Positions 49,277-59,661 of a DNA stretch of 64,000 nt are shown here, piece by piece. The DNA lies in NCBI GenBank assembly GCA_001970955.1, contig MPUH01000134.1, positions 33,708 through 97,707 of the forward strand, read 5' to 3'. The stretch is from Stentor coeruleus. Taxonomy: Eukaryota; Ciliophora; Heterotrichea; Heterotrichida; Stentoridae. The notes under the pieces are model-generated. The model was not told where the DNA came from. It saw only the letters and a list, made by a program, of their open reading frames with translations, and ran no database searches. The translations under genes and the position numbers were made by a program. Position 1 is the first letter of the stretch. The number at the start of each line of letters is the position of its first letter.

Positions 49277-49820
49277 ATGGATCAAGTGTATACAAAATAT
49301 AACCCTAAAGTAATTGATTATAACCCACTGACTCATACTCCGTTCTATAAAAAAAAAACAAATCCATCAAATGAGTACTTTCAAGAAACACTAGAAACAA
49401 AAATTCTATCAAAAAGTCGGGCTTCTTATATAAAAAATTCATCTCTAATCACAAATGGGAAAACACACCAAAGCTTATCTGTACCAATAACTGAACACCC
49501 AATTGAATCAAGCCCGATACGTAAAAATCATAGCCCGTATTTCCGTTTGGAATTTAGAAATAAAATCATTGACCCAATAAGTGGCCAAATCAGGATTGGA
49601 ATTTAGAAATAAAATCATTGACCCAATAAGTGGCCAAATCAGGATTTATGGTGAAAAACCTCATTTAGAGAGTTTTTATCATAGTCCACCTCTACAGATT
49701 TATAAAAAAACCTTTAAAAAGCAGAAAGTACGCTTTGATAACTATGTTTTGCCTTCTATTAGTAAAAATATTCAGTTAGTTCCAACTGCTGATCCTTTTT
49801 CTTTTAATCATTTATGCTAA
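49277..49820 (+). CDS. small basic protein, interrupted by a 49-bp duplication
   Basis: The frame from the ATG at 49277 stops at 49606, and a second frame carries on to 49820. Removing one of two identical 49-bp copies (49549-49597, 49598-49646) restores a single 164-residue frame through LEFRNKIIDP and SGQIRIYGEKP to HSPPLQIYKK. The protein is basic, with no domain recognised. Because 49 is not a multiple of three, the gene is either a recently broken copy or the duplication is an assembly error, like the N-flanked repeats elsewhere but without the N. Confidence 0.6.
49549..49646. repeat. perfect 49-bp tandem duplication
   Basis: Two identical adjacent copies that shift the frame of the surrounding gene by one base. 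A likely assembly artefact, or a very recent real duplication. Confidence 0.9.
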
Positions 49821-50421
49821 ATAATTTTAGTTTTTTTAAAGTTTTATATTAGATTTTATATGTGAAATTGTCTTATCTATACCTAATAAAATGCTTAAAA
49901 TATTAAATCCTGAAATCGAACTTTTTGACTTTCATGCTCTTTAAATAAACATTTACAGTCTCAGCATAAGTTGAATTTTGTTTTTTATAAGAAAATATTT
50001 TATTAAAGGTATGCTTATAGGATATGTAATGAATTTGTATATAAAATTAGGGAAATGATATGGAATATTCGAAAAAGAACTACAGGAAAGAGAAAATGGG
50101 ATGAACATTTTGGGGAAAAAATTCTGACATTCCAGATAAACACAAGAACCCATATTATCTAAAATAAAAACCTTATCATACCTAAAAAAAATCTTAAAGT
50201 GCATACTAGAGATACTACATTTAGAAATCATGATATCAAAAATAAGTAAATATTAATATATATACTAGCATCTTTTAAAACAGAATCCACATAAATTATC
50301 TATCAATATAATATATATTTTATAAGTTTCAAATAATAAAATAATATTTTTTTATGAGTTTTTCATTTGCAGATACCATTATGAATTCTTATTTTAAACC
50401 ATTTTAAATAAATCATCGTTA
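49821..50421. other. intergenic spacer
   Basis: About 600 bp of AT-rich DNA between two plus-strand genes; a minus-strand open frame inside (49953-50231) has no recognisable product. Confidence 0.45.
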
Positions 50422-52693
50422 ATGTCCCGAAGCGAAAACATCCACGTATCTTTAAGGTTTCGGCCTTTGAGCAACAAGGAAATCGAAGAAAATGAGAGTA
50501 TGATTTGGTCAGTATCTTCAACAACAGTAAGCCTGAAACCAGAGTGGGCTCAATATTTACTAGATTACAAGCGACTTAGCAGAACCCCAAAAACATACAA
50601 TTACAGTAAAACCTATTATAGATCACTGTTTTTCTTCTAAAGACCAAAACTATAAAGTATATGAAACAGTAGCAAAAAGAGTTGTCTTAGCATCATTAGA
50701 CGGATACAATGGGACTTTATTTGTATATGGGCAAACAGGTAGTGGTAAAACATATACAATGATGGGAAATGATAGTTGTTCTGAAGAAACCCTAAGAAAA
50801 AAATCCAATATAACTCCTATAATAAATAAAACAAGAAGGTCAGTAAGTCCTATAATTCGAAATCATAGTTTTACCCCATCTTCTGAAGTAAAAAAAGATA
50901 AAGGTCTCTTGATTTTTGCTTTAGAAGATTTATTTACCCATATAAAAAACTCTACAGATAGGACTTATTGTTTATCTTGTAGTTATTTAGAAATTTATAA
51001 TGAACAAGTTTATGATCTTCTTGAGTTCAATAATGATATACTTAGTGTTAATGAAGACCCACAAAAAGGATTTTATGTCCGTGGAGCTAGTGAACATGCT
51101 ATAGGGTCACTTGAAGAAATATTAAAATTTATAGAAAAAGGTGAGGCAAATCGTAAATACGCAGCTACTGCAATGAACCATCATTCATCAAGATCACATA
51201 CAATATTTAAACTTAATGTAACTAGTGTGCAAATTGAAAATAATGATTCTAATAGTATTACAACAGAAAGCATGTTGAATTTTGTTGACCTTGCTGGATC
51301 TGAAAGAGTTAGTAACTTAAACCCAGATGTATCTTTTGAAGCTAAACATAAACAGAATAAATCTAAAGAGAACATTGAAACTTTATTAAATGAAGGTAAA
51401 CATATAAACACAAGTTTATTTTATCTTTGTCAGGTTATAAGTAAATTATCAGAAAAAACTTCATATAGTTCAGATTCACATATACCTTATAGGAATTCAA
51501 ATCTTACAAAAATCCTTAGATCAAGCCTTGGGGGGAATTCTTTGACATGTATTATATGCACAGCAGTACCAACATTAAGTCAATTTGAAATGTCTTTAAG
51601 TACATTAAGATTTGGGGGTATAGCAAAAACTATAACAAATAATATTGAAGCTAATATTAAAAGCAATAATAATTCAGAACTACTTCAAGTATATCAAAAA
51701 GATCTTGAGATATTAAGAAAAGAGCTTGAAAATGCTCAACAAGGAGGAAAGGATAAATTAGATGAAGCTTTGGGTATTAGGAAGAAACTTGAAGAAAGGA
51801 TTTCAAGATTAACACAGATGTTGTTTAATCAATCAAGACAAAATCATATGTTGAAATCATTTGAAGAAAACTCACAAGATTTTAAAAGTAATTTTTGGTG
51901 TCCGGGTGCAGGGGATTTAATAGTAGATATCAAAATGGTATCTCAAGGAGAAAAACCTATAAATGTATTGAAATTCGATCAAAAAGGAATTTTAGCTTTG
52001 GAAAAAATGAGGACAATGAATTTAGACTTAAAGAAAAAAGAACAAGAAATCAATGAATTAAAAGAATTCAAACAGTCGCTTTTAGACTCGAAAATCAACC
52101 TGAAAAATGATTTAAAGCAAGCTTTAAATTTATGTCAACAGTTATCAGCTGGTAAGGAAAAATATAAAGAAAAATGCAAAAAACTTAAAAAGAAAACTAA
52201 AATTTTCCAATCCCGTTTAGCTCTAGTTGAAAGACACTCAGGGCTTTCTAACCTAAATGATGAACAGCTTCAAGAGCTTGAAAACTTCTTTTTTTATTCA
52301 TTAGATGCTGTTAAAAATGCTAAATTCAGAAAAAAATATGAAAGTAAACTTAATCAAATCCAACATGATATCGTGCGTTTTGAAAGCCCAATAGCTAATA
52401 AAAAACAGAAACAGTTATGGGGAATACTTGGACTTCATGATGATTTATCTTCAATAAGCAGTGATTCAGAATCTTCACTTGACTTTGAAACTTCATTTTA
52501 TAGAAACAATAAACCAGATAAAGATTGTTATAATTCATTTGCATCACATGATATAAGCACACTAATATATGAAAATTTTGAAAATGAAGATATTGGACGA
52601 AATTATATTAAAAACCATTTTGTCTCTGAGAATGGGGATTCAATACCTTTAAATGAAATTCCTAATACTCTACTCAACAGCAAAAGAAATTAA
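50422..52693 (+). CDS. kinesin motor protein, kinesin-7 (CENP-E)-like
   Basis: Two exons joined at a 16-nt intron (50606-50621), 751 residues. The motor domain is N-terminal: start NIHVSLRFRPLSNKE, P-loop GQTGSGKTYTMMG, switch I NHHSSRSHTIFKL, switch II VDLAGSERV, then INTSLFYLCQVISKL and PYRNSNLTKILRSSLGGNS. Two loops are enlarged: about 40 residues after the P-loop (loop 5 region) and about 25 after switch II (loop 12). The rest is coiled coil (to about 590) and an acidic, Asn-rich tail. Motor sequence is closest by eye to kinesin-7. It walks to microtubule plus ends using ATP; cargo unknown. Confidence 0.9.
50606..50621 (+). other. 16-nt intron
   Basis: GTAAAACCTATTATAG; joins TYNYN to HCFSSKDQNYKVY, restoring continuity to the kinesin P-loop exon. 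Confidence 0.9.
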
Positions 52694-53712
52694 GTTTTTT
52701 ATAAGATTTTAAGTTTTTTATGATGATTTAAGATATTTATTAGAATTTTGATGATAAGGGGAATTGTTGAAGATAGAGTTTTTGTTTTTGATATTTTTGA
52801 TTAATAAGTATAAGTTTTTTAGAAAAAATATTGGGATTTAGATAGAATTTGATAATATTATATGGAGAAAATGGCATTTTTTAAATACTTTTAGGTTTAT
52901 TTTTGGTTAGGGAGTTGAGGATTTTGATAGCATTGGTATAGGGTTGGGGTTTTTATAGGCTGAGTTTGAATATGCTGATTAATTATAATTTGAATTTGAA
53001 GGGCTGTGTATAATAAATTAAAAACCATTTATCCATTTATATTCTGAAGCTAAGTGAATGAGTTATGTGTTTGTTAGCAATAATAAGAAAACTACTTTAG
53101 AGGACTAATTGTATCACTTTTAACACAATAACTGCTTTATAACATCTATATGAAAGCATAGACTATCTTATTCTCGATACCCCAACAATTACCAGAGATA
53201 TTCAAATAACTTTATGTCAAAAACTTTCTATATCAAGCATAATCATATTCACAACGCCAAGAAAACTAAGTTTTATCAGAAATTCCTAAAAAAAATCTAT
53301 AAAACTAAATCATTCCAAGCCTAACCAAAAAATCCCCCAACACATACACAAAATTCTTAACCCCAAAACATTTCTCCTCATAATCAACATAAAAACCTTA
53401 AATCATCTATAAAACTTAAACACCCATACTACCACCTTCCAATCTTCACATTCCCCAACTTCCAAATAACTCATCCTCATATCCTCTAATTCATTTTTTC
53501 CTATACAATTATAATATATAAACCTAATTCTATACATAAAACCTACAGTATCTATCATCAAAATCTTCCATACAATAAAATTTAAAAAAAAACTAATCCA
53601 AACACTCCCAGCCATAATTTCCCAACAAATAATTATAATCTCCATATCCCAACTATTATCTTTGAAATTTTTTCCCTTTAATTTAATCAGATCAAATTGT
53701 GGATATAGATAA
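52694..53712. other. intergenic with composition switch near 53.05 kb
   Basis: About 1 kb. The left ~350 bp are G/T-rich and C-poor; from ~53.1 kb the sequence is A/C-rich and G-poor. A minus-strand frame at 53403-53768 overlaps the next gene start and is probably chance. No gene supported. Confidence 0.5.
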
Positions 53713-54525
53713 ATGGGGTGTGCAACTAGTAGGCTCAATGTTCCCTGCGAAGAAGCAGCTATCATCAACGGAGAGAACTTGTTATTATTCTATTCTCGAG
53801 GCATTGAGAGTATATACAAACTTCTCAAAGATAATTCCAAGGGAGGCAAAGTCGGGAAAAAAGGCATGAAAGCTGTTAAGAAAGAATTAGGCACTTTAGC
53901 TGAAGAGTATCAAGGAAAGGTTGAAGGATTTTATAATGGACTTAAGGATGGCGATGGTATCAAACTCACCACATTCACTGCTTTAGCTGCCTTGTTATGT
54001 AAAGGATCAGGCTCTGAGAAGGCTAATGCTTTATTTGATGCTAATGATAATGATAATCAAGGTAAACTTTCAAAGTCTCAGATTACCCAAATGATTGATG
54101 AGATTTTTGATCTAGCAACAGTCAAATTACCTGAACTTGCATCTCCAAGTGATTCTAGCAACGAATATACTAAAGAAAGTATGCAGGGTTACAAAGAGAA
54201 GATTGAAAAAGGCAAACCAAAAGACAAGGAAACTCTTTTGAAAAATGTTGTTGGAGACTTAGAAGAAGTTGACAAAGCCACTTTTGTTGCTTGGTTTGAT
54301 AATAATGACAATCGTATCTGGCTTGGAAGCACAAGTCTAAGATTGCAGCTTAAGAAAACTGGGAAAAAAAAATCAAGTGGTGCTAAAAAACCTAAGGCTG
54401 AAGATGAAGTCAAAGAAGATCCTAAAGAAAATCCTAAAGAAGTTCCTAAAGAAGGGAAAGAACATCGTAAAAAAGGGAAAGAACATCATGAAGAGCACCA
54501 TGAAGAAGCCCCAGAAAGTAGTTAG
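53713..54525 (+). CDS. N-acylated EF-hand-like acidic/basic protein
   Basis: 270 residues starting MGCATSRLNVPC: Gly2 with Cys3 predicts myristoylation and palmitoylation. An EF-hand-like layout follows: ANALFDANDNDNQGKLSKSQITQM (loop about 107-120) and FVAWFDNNDNRIW (about 195), both imperfect. The tail after ~215 is a Lys/Glu/Pro-rich charged repeat (KEDPKENPKEVPKEGKE, then HHEEHHEE). Codons and base composition are visibly more GC than neighbours, as in highly expressed genes. The role is probably a membrane-bound Ca2+-linked structural protein; family not recognised. Confidence 0.75.
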   Translation: MGCATSRLNVPCEEAAIINGENLLLFYSRGIESIYKLLKDNSKGGKVGKKGMKAVKKELGTLAEEYQGKVEGFYNGLKDGDGIKLTTFTALAALLCKGSGSEKANALFDANDNDNQGKLSKSQITQMIDEIFDLATVKLPELASPSDSSNEYTKESMQGYKEKIEKGKPKDKETLLKNVVGDLEEVDKATFVAWFDNNDNRIWLGSTSLRLQLKKTGKKKSSGAKKPKAEDEVKEDPKENPKEVPKEGKEHRKKGKEHHEEHHEEAPESS

Positions 54526-55226
54526 ATTTAGGATAAATAGAATAGCATAAACCATTATTTTAAACGGCTATTTGATAATAGGAATACATAGGAAGTTGAT
54601 TTTATAATAAATGCAATAGCATAAACCATTATTTTAAACGGCTATTTGATAATAGGAATACATAGGAAGTTGATTTTATAAAAACTTTTATAGTTAAATG
54701 TATGAAGAGAAGCTTTAGTGGAAAATATTGTTTTTTTTGAGTGTTGAAGAGAAGGAAATATTTTTAATAGAATGATTATAGGAGAAGGGTTTATGTGTGG
54801 TGATAATAAATTTTTTATGATTTAGGTTTTATAGTTGATTTTTTTTTTTGAAGTTTTGGGAATATCGATTTTGATGTTTTTATATATGATTTATAGGGTG
54901 TTGTTATTTAAGTTATGATTTATAGCTTTGATTAGCGAGATTTTATTATCGTATATATATACCATTTTTTCTAGGGTTAACGCTATTTGATAGATGAGAG
55001 AGATAGGTTTATTATGATGTGTAGATAAGATTATTTGAAGATGATATTATTTTATATGAAGATACTAGGATAATTTTAGTTTTTTTAATAAGGTTTGTTC
55101 AGGTAAAAGGACTTTTTTAGTGTTTTGTGCAACTTATGATTTATGTGATAGATTTTGTATAGAATTTAAATTTGGGTAGTAGATTTATGGTTTAGTGTTT
55201 ATATGAATATAGAATAATATATTCAA
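54526..55226. other. intergenic spacer with a tandem repeat
   Basis: About 700 bp. The 74-bp repeat occupies its start. The remainder is G/T-rich, including immediately upstream of the next gene, which is an exception to the A/C-rich 5' flank pattern. No gene seen. Confidence 0.45.
54534..54681. repeat. 74-bp tandem repeat after the acylated protein gene
   Basis: Two nearly identical copies, 67 bp perfect (54541-54607 and 54615-54681) plus a diverged linker. The mismatches argue for a real duplication rather than an overlap error. Confidence 0.85.
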
Positions 55227-57552
55227 ATGATTCCTAGTCGCTATGAGTATTCAAGAGATTTTTCTAATGAAAGGATTTCAGAGCTGGTAAAAGATATATA
55301 GAAACAAACTTATCTTGCTAAACAAATGCAGATAAATTCGATTGAAAGAAAAGTAAATCTTAAAATTTTAAATGAAGATCAAAAATTATCGTCTGCAAAT
55401 ACTTCAAGGCCAACAAGCGATCGTTCTTCATTATTAGAAGAAGCTCGTCGAAGACAAAAAGAAAGGGCCCTTCTAAAAGAACCCGACGTTAAAGTTCCTA
55501 AAAAGTGCATAAATGAGACTGAAAAAAAAGAGCCGGCCCTAAGTTTCCCAAGATATTCTGAAGAAAAAAATTCAAAGCATTTTATTGATCATAACTACAG
55601 CATTCCTGAATCTAAAACTAATCCACTTTTCAATAAAGATATAAGCCAAAAAGACATAAAATTCCAAGCAGAAGACTCAAATGAATTCAAACTATTTATC
55701 GATCAAGAATATCTACAGCTAAAACAGGAACTAGAAAATCTAAGAAAAAATCCAAGGACAACCGAAAAGCCTAAAACAAAAAGCGCAAAGACCAGTTTTT
55801 TATCTAAAAGTTATATCAAAGATACACCAATTGAAGTTAAATGGAAAGAAAAACCAACTAGAGATATTGAAAGTGAAGAAATTAACTATGTTGTGATAAA
55901 ATCTCAGCATGAAAATGAGAAAATTACAAAACCTATTTTAAGCATCCCTACAAAGTCTATTGAAGAACCTGTAAAACCTGTATCAAAGCCGAAAATCTTT
56001 AAAGTTGAGAGTTCTTATATCGATATCATCCCTGAAACATCACGTAAAAGTCCAATCAACCCAGGAAGGAAAAGCCTAGAAACTGATAATACAAATTCAA
56101 CAATAAAAAGAAGCGAAGCATCTGATGGGACATTGCCATATCACCAAAGTTCATTAAATAAAACTCAAGTTGACCCTATAAACATCCCAACTCATTCTTA
56201 TGAAGGACAATTAAATGGAATGTCTTCTGGATATAGTGTTAGAGTTTTACCAACAATGGATAATTGGAATTTAGAACCTCAATATCCACCTCCATCAATG
56301 AATGGATGGAATAGTAATTATTCTCATTATGGATCTTGTTATCCTTATCATCATGTTCCAATGTATATACCTAATATGTATTATCAACAGCCACCAGTTG
56401 CTTATAATTATCCTTATCCTTATGGGGATAATAGATATCAATATACTAATACTTATACACCTCCTCCACAATATTTTTCAACACAAACTTATCATGAAAC
56501 TAATAATTTTTCAAATAACAGACAAGGGGTAAATGAACAAAATGAAGATTTTATAAAAAGAAAAACTACAAATTATGATTCAAATAAACTAGGAATATTA
56601 GATAGAGAAAAAGATATTGTTAATAATAAAAACGGTGTTAATGATCATGAAATTTTAGAAGCTGAAGAAATTGTTAAACCTACACCTGTGGTTGTTAGAA
56701 GTAAAGACAAACCTACAAAAAGTGTGGATAATATTGTTATGAGAAGAAAAAGTAATGAAGGGATAGAAGAAATTATAAATAACTCCTTGAGGAAAAAAGA
56801 TAAATATAAAGAAGATATAGACAAAGATGATAGTTGGCCTGAAATAAACCTAAACCCTGATGATAATTTTAAACATCAAAGTTTAGTTGAAAATAAAAAT
56901 GAANCTAAACCCTGATGATAATTTTAAACATCAAAGTTTAGTTGAAAATAAAAATGAAGGTTTAGAACAAGTTGAGGAATACATCCCCAAAACTAAAACT
57001 AAAACTTTATCAAAAATCCAAACTCCTCAAGCTTTAGAAGTTATGGACCAGCCAGTGATATCAAAAAAACCTGTACTTTTAGAATTCGGAACTGGGACTA
57101 AAAAAAGCTTAGCTGATTTGTTCAAACAAAAAAACAAAAAACTTATACGAAACATGGGATCAAGAGATAATCATCTACCTAAACAAGATCATAAAGAAAA
57201 AACAAAAGAAGAACTTATTGAAATAAGGAAAAATATGGTCAAAGCTCCAAAGCTTGAAAAAAGACCTGATGTTATACAAATCAAAATAGAAGATAAAAAA
57301 AACAGTAAAGAACCATCTGCAGCGTTAATGGAAAGGCTTGCTACAGGCCAAAGAGTAAGGGTTTCAAAAGAAGAAATGCTTAAACTTAACAAAAAAAACT
57401 ATCAGCAACTTCCTGAAGTAAGAAAAAAACAAGAAGAGGAACTAAAAAGACTTGAAAAACAACAAAGAATACAAAAAGGTAGAGATTATGAAAGAGGGAG
57501 ATCAACTCAAAATATACGAGATCGAAAATTTCAATATAATATGGACTATTAA
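55227..57552 (+). CDS. low-complexity protein with possible ALMS-like C-terminus
   Basis: A short first exon (ATG at 55227; MIPSRYEYSRDFSNERISEL) is joined by a 15-nt intron (55287-55301) to the main exon, which is interrupted by an N with a 54-bp repeat (56850-56958). With one copy and the N removed, 751 residues result. The middle (about 320-400) is extremely Tyr/Pro/Asn/Gln-rich (YPPPSMNGWNSNYSHYGS, then YYQQPPVAYNYPYPYGDN), prion-like in look. The C-terminus has a basic helical segment (VSKEEMLKLNKKNYQQLPEVR, then KKQEEELKRLEKQ) that recalls the ALMS motif. That comparison is from memory and tentative. Ends FQYNMDY. Confidence 0.7.
55287..55301 (+). other. 15-nt intron
   Basis: GTAAAAGATATATAG; joins RISEL to KQTYLAKQMQ, adding a 20-codon first exon that open-frame scanning misses. 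Confidence 0.85.
56850..56958. other. single-N gap flanked by 54-bp direct repeat, inside a gene
   Basis: The N at 56904 separates identical copies 56850-56903 and 56905-56958. Removing 55 nt rejoins the two halves of the low-complexity protein gene in frame. Confidence 0.95.
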
Positions 57553-58037
57553 AATTTTCTTTTAAGTTTATGTTTAATTCAATGTTTGAGAAGACAGGTA
57601 AGAAGTCTTGAAAGCAAGACTATGAATTATCCTCATTTTATATTTCAGAGTGTCCCATCAACTTGAAATTATCAAGCCGAATCCACTCTGAACTCCAAAT
57701 TTTTACCTGATTTTTTCCTTTATATACTATAAAATACGTAAAATTCATATGGGATTGACTACTTTGGTTATATTAAATATAATTATTATAATATAAATTA
57801 ATATCTTACATACGAAATAGTTGGTATTTTATATGATTATAAACAGATATATAAGTTAATCTAAACCTAAATATTTTTATTTAAAGAATTTCATCTTATA
57901 ATTACTTTACCCAACACTTAAATCCTTATAATATTCCCAAAAATAAATCATTTTATTGCAAACCTAACTTTTCTCCCATAATTCTTTAAATCTTTCACCA
58001 TAAAATCAAAATTTTATAAAAATATCATCAAAGTGAC
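57553..58037. other. spacer holding a candidate structured RNA
   Basis: 485 bp; the structured element at 57595-57716 is described separately. The rest becomes A/C-rich and G-poor before the next gene. Confidence 0.5.
57595..57716 (+). ncRNA. candidate structured non-coding RNA, Pol III-like
   Basis: Nested helices are visible. P1 pairs CAGGTAA (57595-57601) with TTACCTG (57703-57709), 7 bp enclosing the rest. P2 is a hairpin AGTCTTG (57604-57610) with CAAGACT (57615-57621), 7 bp with an AAAG loop. P3 pairs TTCAGAGTG (57644-57652) with CACTCTGAA (57684-57692), 9 bp, and contains an apical hairpin CTTGA (57662-57666)/TCAAG (57672-57676). Six T residues (57711-57716) follow P1, as at RNA polymerase III ends, which sets the plus strand. 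The identity of the RNA is unknown; it does not fit tRNA, U6, SRP RNA or the expected telomerase template. A spurious set of stems is possible. Confidence 0.45.
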
Positions 58038-59661
58038 ATGACAAATTTCACATCACAGTTTACTAAAAATCTAATCCAAGTTTTCAGTGTTCCTCCATCT
58101 CAACGAACTCAACACGACCTTGAAGAAATCATGAAAGTAACCAAAGACATAAAATTTCTCAAAACCGTCTCCCAAGAGCGTAATTCAGATAGAATCCATT
58201 GGGAATGCTGTAGAGTAATGACATTAGAAATCTTTAACCCAGGTGAATCAGTTATGAATTTCGGGGAAATAGGAAACAAATTTTACATAATCATCAAAGG
58301 TCTAGTTGGTATACAAATCCCATCGCAATACCGTAAAAAAAGTTTAAATTGTTTATCAAAAAACCCAAGACTAATAAAAAGACCTATAACATTAGAAGTC
58401 CCTAATTCTCATTTCGAAACAAAAACTGATGATAATGATGGTATAAGAAAAAGGTTTATAATAAAAAAGCCATCGATAGTTGATACAGAGTTTATGGAAA
58501 AAATTGGTGAAATTGAGGAATTTAAAGAGTTGAAAACTTTAAGTGATGGGGATTCTTTTGGGGAACTAGCTTTACTTAGTAATAAACCTAGATCAGCAAC
58601 TGTTATATGTAAAGAAATATCATATTTAGCTGTATTATCTCAAAAGGATTATAAAAGGATATTAAGAAATGATGCTGAAAAATCAATATATGATAGAGTT
58701 GAATTTTTAAAATGTTTGCCTATGTTTGTTTTAACTAATCAGACAATGCTTAAAAATCTTGCATTTATGATGACAGAAAATACATTTAGAAAAAATCAGG
58801 TTTTGTATAAAGAAGGCTCACCTGCTGAGTATTTGTATTTTATTAAATCAGGGGAATTTAAAATTACAGTTAAAGAAGAACTTAAAGTTTCTACAGGATA
58901 TGATGAATCTTGTTTATTGAAATTGAAACTTATGAGAAAGAAAAATAGGAAAGTTGATTTTCATATGGTGATTAAAGGGAAAGGGGAAATTTTCGGCCAA
59001 GAAGAACTTGAAGATGATAATAATAGAAGGAATAGAACTTGTACTTGTGTTTCTACGTTTGGACAAGTTTATATGGTTTATATTAATGTAATTAATATAT
59101 GAGGATGTTAGAAACCGACCAGCTTGTCAAATGATAATAAATTCTATAAGACAAAAAAATGAAATTGAAATTGAAAGGAATACAGATAGACTGCTATCAT
59201 TGAGGAATGTTGAGGTACTTAAACATAATTCTTCTAATAAAAAAGAAAGAAGGCAAAATGCTTTTGAGGATATACATAATTACCTTTCTAAAATGAGTCA
59301 AAGAGCTGATCCTCCTTATATAGTCTCGCCAAGCAGAGCTAAGAAAATACAAGCATTAACAGAAAGTAAGGGGAAATTGCTTCATAATAGACAAAGGCTT
59401 GCTTCTGATAGCATTTTATATTTGGATAATATAAAACCTGCGAAAATAAGCTCAAGTCAAACAACAATAAAATCTTTACAAAAAGATGCCATACAAAAGA
59501 ATTCTAATCTTATAAATCATATTTTTAAGAAAAGTGGACTTACCAAAGGTTTTAAAAAAACCTCTGAAAAAGAAGAGTCCCCTTTAAGACCTGAAATCCA
59601 TCATTGTAGAAATAAATCTTATAGAGCTACTTTAATTACAATCCAAGCTGATTCACCTTAA
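58038..59661 (+). CDS. protein with two cyclic-nucleotide-binding domains
   Basis: Two exons (16-nt intron 59088-59103) give 535 residues. The first cNMP-binding fold (about 60-215) has a long insert and ends with the phosphate-binding cassette FGELALLSNKPRSATVIC (family FGELALLYGTPRAATV; the key Glu and Arg are present). The second fold (about 235-350) starts FLKCLPMF, has NQVLYKEGSPAEYLYFIKSGEF, and its cassette is altered (IFGQEELEDDNNRRNRT), so ligand binding there is doubtful. The C-terminal third is basic and Ser-rich without a domain. No kinase or channel is attached. Possibly a PKA-regulatory-like or flagellar/ciliary cNMP sensor. Confidence 0.85.
59088..59103 (+). other. 16-nt intron
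   Basis: GTAATTAATATATGAG; joins MVYIN to DVRNRPACQMI. It ends GAG rather than TAG. Confidence 0.75.

Noticed and set aside
53403-53768. 121-codon minus-strand frame across the start of the acylated gene
   Set aside because: Overlaps a better gene antisense; codons follow the strand composition bias, no family.
57595-57716. Identification of the structured RNA as U1, tRNA or telomerase RNA
   Set aside because: TTACCTG lies at the 3' end rather than the 5' end as in U1; there is no T-arm for tRNA and no C-rich telomere template.
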